Assembly (NCBI GenBank): GCA_037178625.1
Contig: CM074137.1
Location: 2,356,001-2,420,000 of the forward strand
Source: Skeletonema tropicum
Taxonomy: Eukaryota > Bacillariophyta > Thalassiosirophyceae > Thalassiosirales > Thalassiosiraceae
DNA: 64,000 nucleotides
Direction of reading: 5' to 3'
This document shows positions 32,014 through 42,389 of the stretch, piece by piece. Made by a program: the position numbers and the translations under genes. The number at the start of each line of letters is the position of its first letter. The stretch's first letter is position 1. The notes under the pieces were generated by a model. That model was not told where the DNA came from and ran no database searches. It was given only the letters and a program-made list of their open reading frames with translations.

Positions 32014-32820
32014 TATGTAATGTTCAACTTCAATGAAATAATAAGGAAACATTGCATGCAGCTGTTGAAGGCCTACATACCTTCCGCCCAGCTGTTTGTA
32101 GTTGCAGATAGTTTGCAGTGCCACAACCGACCCACAACATCAGTCTTTCTCATTGACACCACCACTTCCAACAGCAATTTTTGACATAAACTCAACCTCA
32201 AATTCAATGGCCATCCTACTCGATCTCATCGATAGGCAAGACTGGGAATTTTCCAAACCGTCGCCCTTCCGAATTCTTCAAAAATTCAAGCCATCACGGA
32301 CGATATATCAGACGGCAACGAACGAGACTTGCACATTCGTCATCAAGTAGTTTGAAGGAACAACAATGCAACTCATTGAAACGTAACATTAAGCGAGATA
32401 TCCTCCAAGTCCAAGCTTTCAAGAGAAGATTCAGCTTCCGACGAAGAAGATGACGGCTTCTAGAGATTGGTATTTTTCATCTACTCGCACCGGCCTGTGC
32501 TCGAGGTTGAACACTTGCAGACGTCGATACAATGTAGGTGCAGGAGCAGGCGAAACACGAAGGTAAAGTGAAGTCAGTAAAATAGTACTCCTAGAGGATT
32601 TTTGAGTTGTACCTCGACAGACTTGAACAGTAGCAGCGCAGTAGGCCATCGTGCAGGACATACTTCTGAGCGTAGCACCAAGTACCTACTTCTTGCTACT
32701 GCTATTAGACAGGGTTTTTCTGTGATCTCAGAAAGAGAAATCACAGAAAGTTTTAAAGAAAATGGCGGGAGATTTCCGAAATCTTTTCTCCATACTTCGT
32801 TCACACATCCTCATTGATTA
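32014..32820. other. No intact gene
   Basis: A short coding-like piece near 32205 (MAILLDLIDRQDWEF) may be a gene remnant; the rest is stop-rich. Confidence 0.35.
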
Positions 32821-33220
32821 GGGTGTCCACACAAAACGTGAATTTCACATTTCACATTGTGAATTTCACTTTGCAAATTTCACATGCAAAATGTGAAATT
32901 CACTGAAATTCACGTTGTGTCCACACAACAAATTTCACGGTAAATTTCACAGTAAATTTCACAGTACTTTGCGTTTGCTGCTGTGTTTTGTTGGGGGGCA
33001 CTCATGGCGCCAAAGGCTCAATAAAATGGGGGAAACGCCCTCTTGCCCCCCTCCTGTCCCAAATGTGATTTTTGGCTGTGAAAATGTGAAATTTAAAATT
33101 CACGAGTTGGACGAGATTGGTCGCAACTTGTGAATTTTAAAATTCACATTTTCACACAAAGTGTGAATTTTGACCTCCAAAGTGTGAAATTCACATGTGA
33201 AATTTGGTGTGTGGACACCC
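32821..33220. mobile_element. TA-flanked MITE, 400 bp, dense subterminal palindromes
   Basis: Inverted ends GGGTGTCCACAC (32821-32832 and 33209-33220), TA outside both. The inner ~120 bp at each side are packed with alternating GTGAAATTCAC-type motifs in both orientations, so the element can fold into many hairpins. The centre (~32965-33060) is ordinary GC-richer sequence without a transposase. Confidence 0.85.
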
Positions 33221-34870
33221 TATTTGAAACTCAAATGACAATGACTCGGATGCTTTACAGCATCACCAGAAGTCCCTCCGCAGTCGGCAGAGGAACGCCA
33301 TTTTCTTTGATCCCTGCCGGAACTCGGCCCTAAAAATATTTCTGTATCTAACCCCCCCCCGTCCGGGGGTTTGTTTTGCGATTCTTTTATGTGCCCTGGT
33401 TTTGCTTGCCTCTAACCGTAGGCCAGGCCAAAATGGGGGTCAAAATGGGGCTAAAAAAGCCACTTTTGAGCACCTTAGTATGGAGGGTTCCAATGGACTT
33501 GCAGTTAGTGTCGGCACATCAAAACTTAGCTAATACCATCGCCTCAAATGTCCGAGTCGATATCCGGTCTCTACAGTGCGTTAATTGCCTCTACTAGGGC
33601 GTCGTATGGCCATGATCGAGGTGTTGTGCCAGTCGTCAAAATGGCTCTTTTTTTTTAGCCCCAATTGGGGCTAAAAATCTTGAACTGATTCCTATGTGGA
33701 CTTTCTACAGGAGATGCTTGACTCTTTCTCTTTTTCCCTCCTCACCTCCAATTCTGAGCTCAACAGGATGCTCTCCATCATGACGACCTCTGCTCCTAGC
33801 CTACACCCCTAACGCCACACACGAAACGAATACACCTATGCTGTGATAAATATCCCGAAGTTACTACCATCGGCTAGTTGTTCCTAACGGGGATTGCTTG
33901 ATATCATCATCTGTGAAGAGAAATAATACGCACCATTAAGTGCATAAAATCATCGTATTACAATCAATTCACCTCTACTTTGGCCATGTCAGGAATGATA
34001 CACTGAATAATACCCATCCATTTCACTCAATACATATACATGACGGTTTTGGGTCATCTTGAGCTACTTAAAATGATTAATTCCACTCTATTTTATTATG
34101 ATGTGCCCTATTTTTGATTGTTATGAACTCAATTCCTTAACATAGTGTTTGGGGAAGGTCTATCGCATTATAAACCAGGAATATCACACCATTTGCCACT
34201 TACTATATGGTAGGGACGAGGGGTGACGTTTGGTGACTCCATTGCATCGATTGCTGCCCCACACACAGCGGCCAAGTTGGTGATCGGCATGCTCTCCATA
34301 CACATGTCGCTGCGCAGCAAATACGTGATGTTCTCAATTCTCTGTGCAATGCAGCGGCCACCAACTCACCATTACTTCGGCATGGGTATATATTATCAGG
34401 AATTATTGCGTGGTGGCATCGTATTTGCGTCGGTGTGAATATACGAGGCCGGTTCTGGTGATGTCAAATGTGTTGATTTTACTGTATTATGTTCACATCA
34501 TTATACAGCCGTATCCGTTGAGATTCAGGCCCTACCGACCTCAAAAATGGATTCAGCACAAAATTTTGAGGTAGGGAGTGCGTTGGAGTTGTTGCTATTC
34601 TTTATTTCATGGTCGATAATGCCATGTGTTGCACCATGGTGTGGATGCTTTTTGTGAGATGTGTGATTTTTGAATCTAAATCACACATTTGCCGCTCGAC
34701 GACGCCGATGCATCTGATTTGACCCCCCCAACATCTCGGCGTGTGGGTGGAATCTCATCAAGCCAAGTTGCATATGCACTCCAAACTAACTGAATGGAAT
34801 AATATTGGTCTTTGAACCGGCAGGATCGACGTAGTATTGGTGTAGTAATGGCTAACAACGTCAAGCACAT
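33221..34870. other. No gene recognised
   Basis: No open frame with coding character. It contains one AGCCCC palindrome and half-copies of it (near 33440). Confidence 0.4.
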
Positions 34871-34967
34871 TTTTAGCCCCATATGGGGCTAAAATGGGGC
34901 TAAAAAATTTGAGACCCATCGCGCGATGGAAGCAAAATCGATTTTTAGCCCCAATTGGGGCTAAAAA
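33652..34967. repeat. Three near-identical perfect palindromes (TTTTAGCCCC core)
   Basis: Palindromes of 24-26 bp with half-site TTTTAGCCCC occur at 33652-33677 (centre AATT), 34871-34894 (centre ATAT) and 34942-34967 (centre AATT, identical to the first). Extra half-sites GGGGCTAAAA occur at 33446 and 34895. They could be termini of a repeated element or a dyad binding site. Confidence 0.75.
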
Positions 34968-35115
34968 ATGGCCTCGTGAGGCTCGGCGATGCAGAATTCT
35001 TGCTGGATCGGAATTCTGACACCGCTCGGAGTCGATCGAGAAACGAGAAAGAATCTCGGATACAAAGAAGTATCAGAGTTCAAACTCTGGTATTCCCGAG
35101 TGGTAAACGATGAGA

Positions 35116-36271
35116 CTAGCACACCCTTGCCGAGACTTCTTTCTTGCGTTCATTGAGTTCTGTGATAACGCTGGGAGAAGACAATATTTCTGGGCGGATG
35201 TTTCGATGGTGTGCGCCTGGATGATGTTTGGTCCAGTAGTCAGCATAGTTCATTCGACCTGGGCGCCAATAGATGCGGAATTGTTTGAGAGTTTCTCTAT
35301 CTCGTAGCCAGTGGAAACGCATGTCCATTGCCTTAGTGCGCTTTGGTTGCACTTTGCTGTTGATGACACCTTCGGCAGTGGAATTGTCTGTTTGGATGGG
35401 TGTGGCCGGTTGTGGATGTCCTAGTTGTTGAAGGATTAATCGAATGTAGATAGCTTCTCTTGCATTGATGTAGAGAGCAGCTAGTTCTGCTTCGGCGGCG
35501 GAAGTCATGACGTTTTTGATGATTTGCGCGATGTTCAAAATGGCTCCGTTGTTGGGTGGAAAGGGATCGTTGTTTGAAAGGAAGAAGTGTCCTCCAGCCC
35601 TGCTTCTTGCATTGGGTTCGCATAAATAGCTAGCATCGCTGTGCGTGGCTAATATCATTTCGCTAGCGTTGTAAGTTAGGACGGCTTCTTCTTGGGAGCT
35701 GACGTAATCGAGAAATTGGGTAGCCTTAGCCAGCGTGTCGGTGGTTGGATTGGATTGATTTGAGGCGATTGCGCTTAGTGGAGTCAGGAGTGTACCATCT
35801 ACGGCTCGTCCTAGGTAGAGAAGTTATCTTGCGGATGCGACTTGCTGCTGCTTTGTCAAGGGGAGGCGTATTGTCGTCTGGTGTGGCGTACTGTGTTTTG
35901 GCACCGTAATTAGGAGGGACATGGCGATGTGGTTGGTCCTGCCTGTGCTCTGGTGGTTCATGGCCTAACTCTGTAATTGCTGTTTTGACGTAGCCAGGCA
36001 TGGATAAATGTACTTTGCGTCGATCGTAATCCCAATCAAGCTTTATGCCGATGTATCGTTTTCCGTCCCATTCCTTGGAGCATTTGTAGTGTTTTTGGAT
36101 TACACCAAGCAGATGATCAGCGTGTTCCTTTCCGACGTATTTGACTCCAAAATCGTCTACTACGAGAGTGAATTTGATTGGGCGCCACTCATGGTGCCAC
36201 AGGCCTGGGACATATTTGTCCTGGTAGTACCCTTCTTTGTTGAGACGCTTTTCGAGAAGTTCTTGTGCCAT
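35116..36271 (-). pseudogene. Copia-type retrotransposon pol fragment (RT + RNase H)
   Basis: The upstream part (36271-35830) encodes reverse-transcriptase palm sequence: AQELLEKRLNKEGYYQDK, the catalytic VVDDFGVKYVG, and KRYIGIKLDWDYD. A one-base insertion at about 35826 shifts the frame. The rest (YLGRAVDGTLLTPLSAIA, THSDASYLCEPNARSRAGG, SAAEAELAALYINAREA, QTDNSTAEGVI, MDMRFHWLRDR) is a Ty1/Copia RNase H with its Asp/Glu/Asp residues. Gag, protease, integrase and the first half of RT are absent, and no LTRs are seen. The truncated 5' end abuts a GC-rich palindromic patch (36283-36345). It belongs to a different lineage from the LTR element at 7799. Confidence 0.9.
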
Positions 36272-36486
36272 TTTGCTTTGGCTGCCGGCCGGCCGGTGGC
36301 GCCAAAAACTGTGGCCTGCCGGCGGCCGGCGGGCGCCAAAAGCCAAAAGCAAAAATCGAAGCCGAACGAAACATCACACGCAACTCTATTCTCGCAACCC
36401 ACACACACTTTCACTTAGTATCTTCCTTTTCGTGGCGAAGGATCCGATCATACTTATCGTATTTAGCAGTCTGCTATATCCATGTA

Positions 36487-37112
36487 GCGTAATGGAATTT
36501 CACCATTTTTGGAGGGGGTTGAAAATTGCAGGTTGAAATTTCAGAAATTTCAGAAATTTCAAGGGATTAAATTTCACTCTAGCTTATCCTGAGATAGTCG
36601 TAATACTTTGCACTCTGCAGTCAACACATCACTCTAAGAGAGACTGTCAGCAAGCTTCTTTCCAAGCATCTTCTTCGCATCCATGATATGACAGAGGTTT
36701 TCCTTCCCTCGAAGAAGTGCAACACCAGTTGGATCCTTCATCCTATTCCTATCCTTCACAAGAATGCTGTTCTTCAGAGGTTTGGCCCTACGCTCACAAT
36801 CCATCGATCCGACAGTTCCCATAGACATTAGAGGCTTAGCAACCAATCGATAGAAGTCAGATGATCCTGCATAACATTCAAACCACGTGATGCGACCATC
36901 TGGATGGTGCGTGGTGTTCTTTGGGGTTTGGTGGTTGGTGGAATGAAGGGTCTTAGGTTATTTTTGTGCTACGTGTTGGTTCAGTACCATCCGTTCGCGC
37001 CAGAATTTTTGTGAAATTTCATTGTTGGCCAAAATTGGTGCAACTTTCACCCTGTAAATTTCACGAAAGTTGCAGTAGTGAAATTTCACCCTTTTGAAAT
37101 TCCATTACGCTA
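36487..37112. mobile_element. hAT deletion derivative, 626 bp, 8-bp target duplication
   Basis: Perfect 18-bp inverted ends TAGCGTAATGGAATTTCA (36487-36504 and 37095-37112). TATCCATG stands outside both ends (36479-36486, 37113-37120). The 8-bp duplication and the TAGNG-type terminus are hAT hallmarks. Subterminal GAAATTTC motifs are frequent. It retains part of a protein-coding end (36634-36960), so it derives from an autonomous element by internal deletion. It is inserted inside the left terminal repeat of the larger element. Confidence 0.88.
36634..36960 (-). pseudogene. C-terminal remnant of a transposase-like protein
   Basis: Open frame reading THHPDGRITWFECYAGSSDF, then LVAKPLMSMGTVGSMDCERR, AKPLKNSILVKDRNRMKDPT and GKENLCHIMDAKKMLG. 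No start codon within the element suits it. It ends near the left inverted repeat of the hAT element. The position and the MGTVGSMDCERR...KDRNR layout are consistent with the C-terminal region of a hAT transposase, by analogy rather than by a firm match. Confidence 0.55.
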
Positions 37113-37315
37113 TATCCATGACGAGTTTTTTCTTCCGATATTCGGAAGCTTTTTTGAAATCTTCCGATTTTCGGAAGATTTTGGAAAAACGTTATATACA
37201 CCCCAAAACTCGCCCAAAATAAGATCTATGAGGTCTTTTTAGCTAAATACTACCATTTTTTGTCATACTGCATCGATCGAGGGGGTACAAAACGGCGTTT
37301 TAGTTTTGGCGCGCC

Positions 37316-37922
37316 GGCTCTTTCAGCCTCCATCACAAAGATCATCAAAACCACCATGTATGTTCGGTGTGTAGTTTCACCATGTTACACATTTCCTCAC
37401 AAGCCGAGGAGGGCTCTATGGACAGCCCATGATCTATATATTCGACGGGTGCTGGCGCTATTTCACTTGGTATCAGTCGTTGTGGTCGTAATGCCGCTTC
37501 AAGTACGGACATCTTGCCTACTTCGTAAAAATCACCGATCTTTGATAGAGCAACGTATCATGTTCCTAGAGTTCCCATAGACCGATTGATGGCCCATTGG
37601 ATAGCTTAAAAACTATATGATCGAGGATCGCTGCCGTATTTTGGGCATTAATCGACCGTCATAGTGGGAATGCTGGTGCTATGTGGACATGAAATTATTG
37701 ATCTGGGAATGATATTATTATTCTATAAGAAACAATACCTGGCTTGATTGGTAACAGACGAGGAGAAGATACTATAGCCACTCAAACACACCAATACTGC
37801 GCATTACGTCTAAAAATACTTCTTCAAAATGTGCACTTGCATGAGGTTTAGTCGTCATCCTCTTCATCATCACTGCAATACATGAAGTCACCCTCGCACT
37901 ACGACGTCGTCTTCACTGCATA
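37316..37922 (+). repeat. Dispersed repeat, copy 2 (~600 bp)
   Basis: Direct-orientation relative of 2176-2771, beginning TTGGCGCGCCGGCTCTTTCA and ending near the GACGTCGTCTTCACTGCAT box. Internal to the 36475-40499 element. Confidence 0.8.
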
Positions 37923-38239
37923 ATCAGGACGTTCAAAATCTCTTTCGTATTGCTGTTCAGACTATTTATTGGCGAATTCTTCCATTAAAGTGTGCATGAC
38001 TTGCATCTTGCTGGCTTGTTCCGTAGCTACCGTCTCCAAATGCTCAGACTCATCGACTTTGACAAACTCAAGCAAATAATCTTCAGTTGAACTGTCTTTA
38101 AGCTCTTCTGCTCGGCTCGGGGTACTGATGTCATCCTCAATCTTCACTTCCCTCTCCTGTTGCCTGTGCACACGTCGTCATGAATGCATTGCGTGCTACC
38201 AGCCACTTGGGCGCTTCTGCTGTCATCGACGAGGACGTC

Positions 38240-38640
38240 TACGGTAGAAATTCTGATGTGTGTTACGAGGATGATCGTCAGGAGAGTACCTCTCCGATGA
38301 TGAGGACGGTGTTGGTGAGGAGCATCCTCCCGATGGAACAGCACCTTGACCACCAAAGTGGAATAAATTGCAATCGAGAATGCTTGGAAACAAACAAAAA
38401 AAGAATTGTTGTTCCTCCCCGGATGGTTTGGATCGCTTCATGGACATAGTATACGGCAAGGATATAGATATTTAGAAGCAGTTCCACGAGACCGTCACAA
38501 ACTGGGTAAACAATGGCTTACAGCCAAAGAGGACCTTGATTTCTATCCGTCTCTCTTCCATGCACGCGGAGCAAACAATGCCCGTGCTTCGTTCGAGATT
38601 CTTTGGATTACATGATAGGCACGTTTTTGATGCGGGCAGA
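38240..38640 (+). pseudogene. Decayed coding stretch inside the large element
   Basis: One frame reads EYLSDDEDGVGEEHPPDG, then after a stop PPKWNKLQSRMLGNKQKKNC and DGLDRFMDIVYGKDIDI; another stop is followed by KQFHETVTNWVNNGLQPKR. Composition and periodicity look protein-coding but broken. It may be the element's former gene. No family assigned. Confidence 0.3.
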
Positions 38641-38983
38641 AAGTTCAAGATATACTGGAGTTGGGCTGTGAGTTGGGCTGGATAGTATTGAAGGAGCCAC
38701 TCTCACAAATGATGATTTGAATGAAATCAATCAGTTCTTTCCTATAGAAAGTTTCGATGGAAGTAGTAGTAGTGCTGGAGAGGGACGTAGCCGTAGCACT
38801 CGCGCCAACAACACACCAAACCCCGTGGAGATGCCCTTTGCAACTTGCAAGACAAACAAAACTCCAAAACATTGAGGGAAGGCCAATACTCCAACGCATC
38901 AGCTGCGCTGTGAGTTATGTGTAGGGTCCTCGCACGGACAGCTTGTTAAGTTTCAACAGGAGAAGAATACTTATTGGCGGAAC

Positions 38984-39526
38984 GAAAATAATTGGCGGAG
39001 AATTTTTGCTAGCAGAAAGCTAGTAAAACTCACAAAACACGTCAAAACAACCATGTGAGTATACCCACCTACTACACACTCATAGTAGACCTCAAACAAA
39101 ATTGTCCACTAGGAATGCCAAACAGAAGACTATTGAAGAATAATTATTCTTCGTTTGATATAGTTATAGTTGATTTATGTCGAGATTTTACTCGACGAAT
39201 ATTGCTAATTTTGGCAGCTCCTTACGTGTTAAAAACACTAACAAAAATCCTCGCCAGACACAGCATCTGACCACATCGGCAGCTACAGCATGGCGAATAC
39301 AGCCCATCCACCGGTGGCCAGTGGCTCTATGGAAAGCTGATGATGTGTGCTATCAAATAGTCATAGGGTTATTGGGGTATATCCGCCTGCCATTACTCTT
39401 ATACCCTACTGAAGTGCCGACATGGTTGTTTTGTGAGAGTTCTGCACTTTCTCCACTAGCTTTTTCTGTCTTTTACTACGGTTGGCGCCAAATTTTAATT
39501 GACGCAAAACTCCGCCAATTATTTTC
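38984..39526. repeat. 17-bp inverted repeat 0.5 kb apart
   Basis: GAAAATAATTGGCGGAG at 38984-39000 is exactly mirrored at 39510-39526, with weaker similarity on both sides (TTTTGC, GCTAG). This may be another small nested element; no target duplication was found. Confidence 0.5.
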
Positions 39527-40611
39527 ACCACTAGCAAGGGGTAATGCTAGTGCAACTCCTCGGTTGAAGGAAATTAAGCGGACATGTGCAAACTGTTGTA
39601 GAGGGACGGACTACTTTTGATACGGTTGCAACCGATACCTCTGCTTCTCGGCACCAAAGAAAGAAGACAACACGAAGCATCCAAAGTACTTCAGCACCAA
39701 GACCAAGATTCCGGTGATGGATAGCAATGGAAATGTTCTCATGAATGGCGATGGCTCATTTCAGTACGTGGAAAGGTTGACGAAATAGACCTGCTACATG
39801 ACGCTCATCAAATTGGACAGAGATCTATGCTTAGCAAGAGAAGATCTGAGTTGATCAGTATTGCGAGAGGAATCGCTCCAGGTGCAGACGGAGAAGAAGA
39901 TATGGAGGCAGATGAAGGAGGGATTGGCAATTCAATCTGCTGCCGCTTCTGCTACCGGTGTTGCCGCGGCACCAGGTGCAGCACCACGTCCAGCTGTGCC
40001 CGTCACGTCAGAAAACGTCCAAAGAGAGCAGGGAAAGACACATGAGAGATATTGCGTTTGTATAGCATAGTAGGATTCATACACAAAAAACTGTTGCCAC
40101 GGGCAAAGGTAGCAAATAGTGTTACTTGTACGGCTATTATTTGCAATCTAATCGAACCCAGTAACCTCCGAACGCCTCAAACTCATCGCAGGGGGGCCAT
40201 AGACGTGTGTTGGAAGCATTGTAGGTCCGTCTAACTCCAGATAATGCCCACATAGTAGGCACTCAAAATTCGCAATTTTACTAGCGGGCCACTAGCTGAA
40301 GGAAAAAAAAATAGAATATGGCACTACACAGCGAGTATATGGCCAAAATGCACCAAACCAACGGCCAATCATGCATAGGCAAGGTGATCGGAGGGGGTTA
40401 GGTGTGTTTCTGGAGCAATATAGCCGACTATTCTAAAATCTTCCGATATTCGGAAGATTTTGACTTTTGGGCGCGCTGAAAACTCGTCATGGATATAGCT
40501 GTGCTACTACTGCCGCTGTCCGAGGGTGTTTGTTGCATCTCTTCTTCATTGCCATCTGTTCGCAGCTTGTCTGGATTCCTGATCTTCATCTACCCATATC
40601 CAATATCCATA

Positions 40612-41929
40612 ATGAGCAACCTCTGCGAATTTATTGACTCGGCCATGTCCCTCACCGAAGAGGCGATACCGATCTGCTCCGGCTGCTTGAAACAAGGAGA
40701 CGGAGACAAGCTGAGAAGTTGCAGCGCCTGCTTGAAGGCAAAGTACTGTTCAAGAGAATGCCAAAAGAAGCATTGGAAGATCCACAAGAAAGTTTGCATC
40801 CACTCTAAGTCTCCTCTGCGTTTCGCTGTAGGAGACAGAGTCAGGTGCTGTCCTGAAGGAATAGGAGATTGGACACCGTGGAAGGAAGGTACCATCGTCT
40901 CGCTGTACATGTTCGATGACAAATACCCGTACCAAATCCTCTGTGACGATGGCTCGATACTCAAAGCACCGAAGGATCATGACGTCTGTATTCAAAAGAT
41001 TCACACACAGTGTGTAGTGATAATGGGTCCAGATGGCACGCCGCTCAATCCACTTCCTGTGCTACCTCCCAAAGATCCTCTTGCGGAATTACGTCAGGAG
41101 AATCTTTTTAAGGAGTCTCCTCCGGAAGAGGATTGTCCCCTCTGTAACAAACGATTTCCGATGAAAAATGAGACGATTACAAGTGAGTACATCTTGCTAA
41201 GGTAATCTATTCTATTCACTGCTGTCCAACACTCATACTTAATCTTCTATCTAACCACTACACTTAGCGGCATGCTGCGGTAACTCAATGTGCATTGGAT
41301 GCATGGTCCAGGAAATGAACAAATGCCCTTTCTGCGAGAAAGAATTCGGCTTGCAAGCTGCTCTTAGTAGAGTGCGTCATCGTATGCATCATGGCCGTGA
41401 TGATCAAGATAAGATTCAGGCAATTGGAATGCTTGCCTCGTACTATGATAAAGGGCAAGGTGTGCCCCATGATTCAGCGATGGCGCATCAGTTGTGGACG
41501 AAAGCAGTGGAGCTTGGGGGGTCAAAAGACACCCATTACAATCTGGCGATGTCATACAGCACGTACCATAAAGAGCGAGGCGTTGAGAAAGATGAAAAGA
41601 AGGAGCTTTATCACTTGGAAGAGGCGGCAATGCTGGGAGATGCAGCGGCGAGGTGCAAATTGGGAAGGCATGAAGGGGATAGGGGTAATTGGGACCGAGC
41701 AAAGAAACATTGGATGTTATCAGCGTCTGCTGGCTGTGAAAGTTGCATGGAAAAGATCAAGGAGGGAAAGAAGAAGGGAGCAGTTAGTAGCGATGAGTAC
41801 AAGAAAACTTTGCGTGTTCACAGGAAGTCACTCAATTTGAATCAGAGCGCACAGAGGGATGTAGCGAGAGAGCTTCTGAAAGCTAACATGAAGTTCGGAC
41901 CAGGGGGTACCAAGAACGTTTTCGACTAG
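40612..41929 (+). CDS. MYND finger / RING-like / Sel1-repeat protein
   Basis: Exons 40612-41182 and 41268-41929 join across an 85-nt intron (GTGAGTAC ... CACTTAG) into 410 residues. The order is: MYND finger near 23-62 (CSGCLKQGD, CSACLKAKYCSRECQ, HWKIHKKVC); a ~100-residue middle with a Tudor/SH3-like stretch (VGDRVRCCPEGIGDWTPWKE); a RING-like double Cys cluster split by the intron (CPLCNKRF ... CCGNSMCIGCMVQEMNKCPFC); then Sel1-like repeats (ASYYDKGQGVPHDSAMAHQL). This combination recurs in diatoms and suggests an E3-ligase or scaffold role (inference). An ATG at 40489, in frame, would add 41 hydrophobic residues but lies in the terminal repeat of the neighbouring transposon. The exact splice restores the second Cys pair. 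Confidence 0.85.
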
Positions 41930-42389
41930 TTCAGGTTCAGGAATTATGAGAGAGATTCGTATGGTGAGAGATGGAATGTAGAGAGAAGAGTGGGCAGGGC
42001 GAATATTTCTATCAAACAAATGTAAGGAAGAGGAACATTACTGAATCACATCATAGTAGAATATACCACTGCGTGCTGTGTCTCGTGCACATACCCTAGT
42101 GTGATTTGATAGGACACCTCTGTAGATGAGCTAGCTGTCGCCACAAATTTGCACTGAGACGGAGACGGAGGCAACCCGGATAATAAGTCTCCACTTGGGA
42201 AGGCTACTCTATTCTAAATCACCTGGATCACAGTCTATCACAGTATGTGCATTGCTAGAGATGATACTTTAACTTTATAAGATCTTCCAACAGCGGTTTT
42301 CTTCTTATTCTCTTTAAGACATAAAGACATAAATGATTGAGGCTGATCATCAAATACTTCAGCTATCACACTAACACAAGCAAATGTTT
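41930..42389. other. Intergenic, nothing recognised
   Basis: Convergent 3' ends of the MYND/Sel1 and carbonic-anhydrase genes; no open frame, repeat or RNA gene seen. Confidence 0.5.

Larger units (their letters stand above)
36475..40499. mobile_element. Large element with 21-bp terminal inverted repeats
   Basis: The left end GCTATATCCATG (36475-36486) continues after an inserted hAT element as ACGAGTTTT (37121 on). The right end at 40479-40499 is its inverted copy. Both ends are followed inward by the palindrome CTTCCGATATTCGGAAG. Without the hAT insertion the unit is ~3.4 kb. A TA at each end may be the target duplication. The interior holds repeat copy 2 (37316-37922), a decayed coding stretch near 38.3 kb and a further inverted repeat. 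No transposase was recognised, so the superfamily is open. Confidence 0.6.

Noticed and set aside
32205..32350. Short gene starting MAILLDLIDRQDWEF
   Set aside because: Coding look is lost after 15-20 residues; kept only as a possible remnant.
35060..35095. tRNA-like B-box (GTTCAAACTC) near the Copia relic
   Set aside because: No acceptor stem or D/anticodon arms can be folded; it is part of a short inverted repeat.
39177..39620. 147-codon frame in the large element
   Set aside because: Hydrophobic and Trp-rich by chance; spans the 17-bp inverted repeat and shows no family features.
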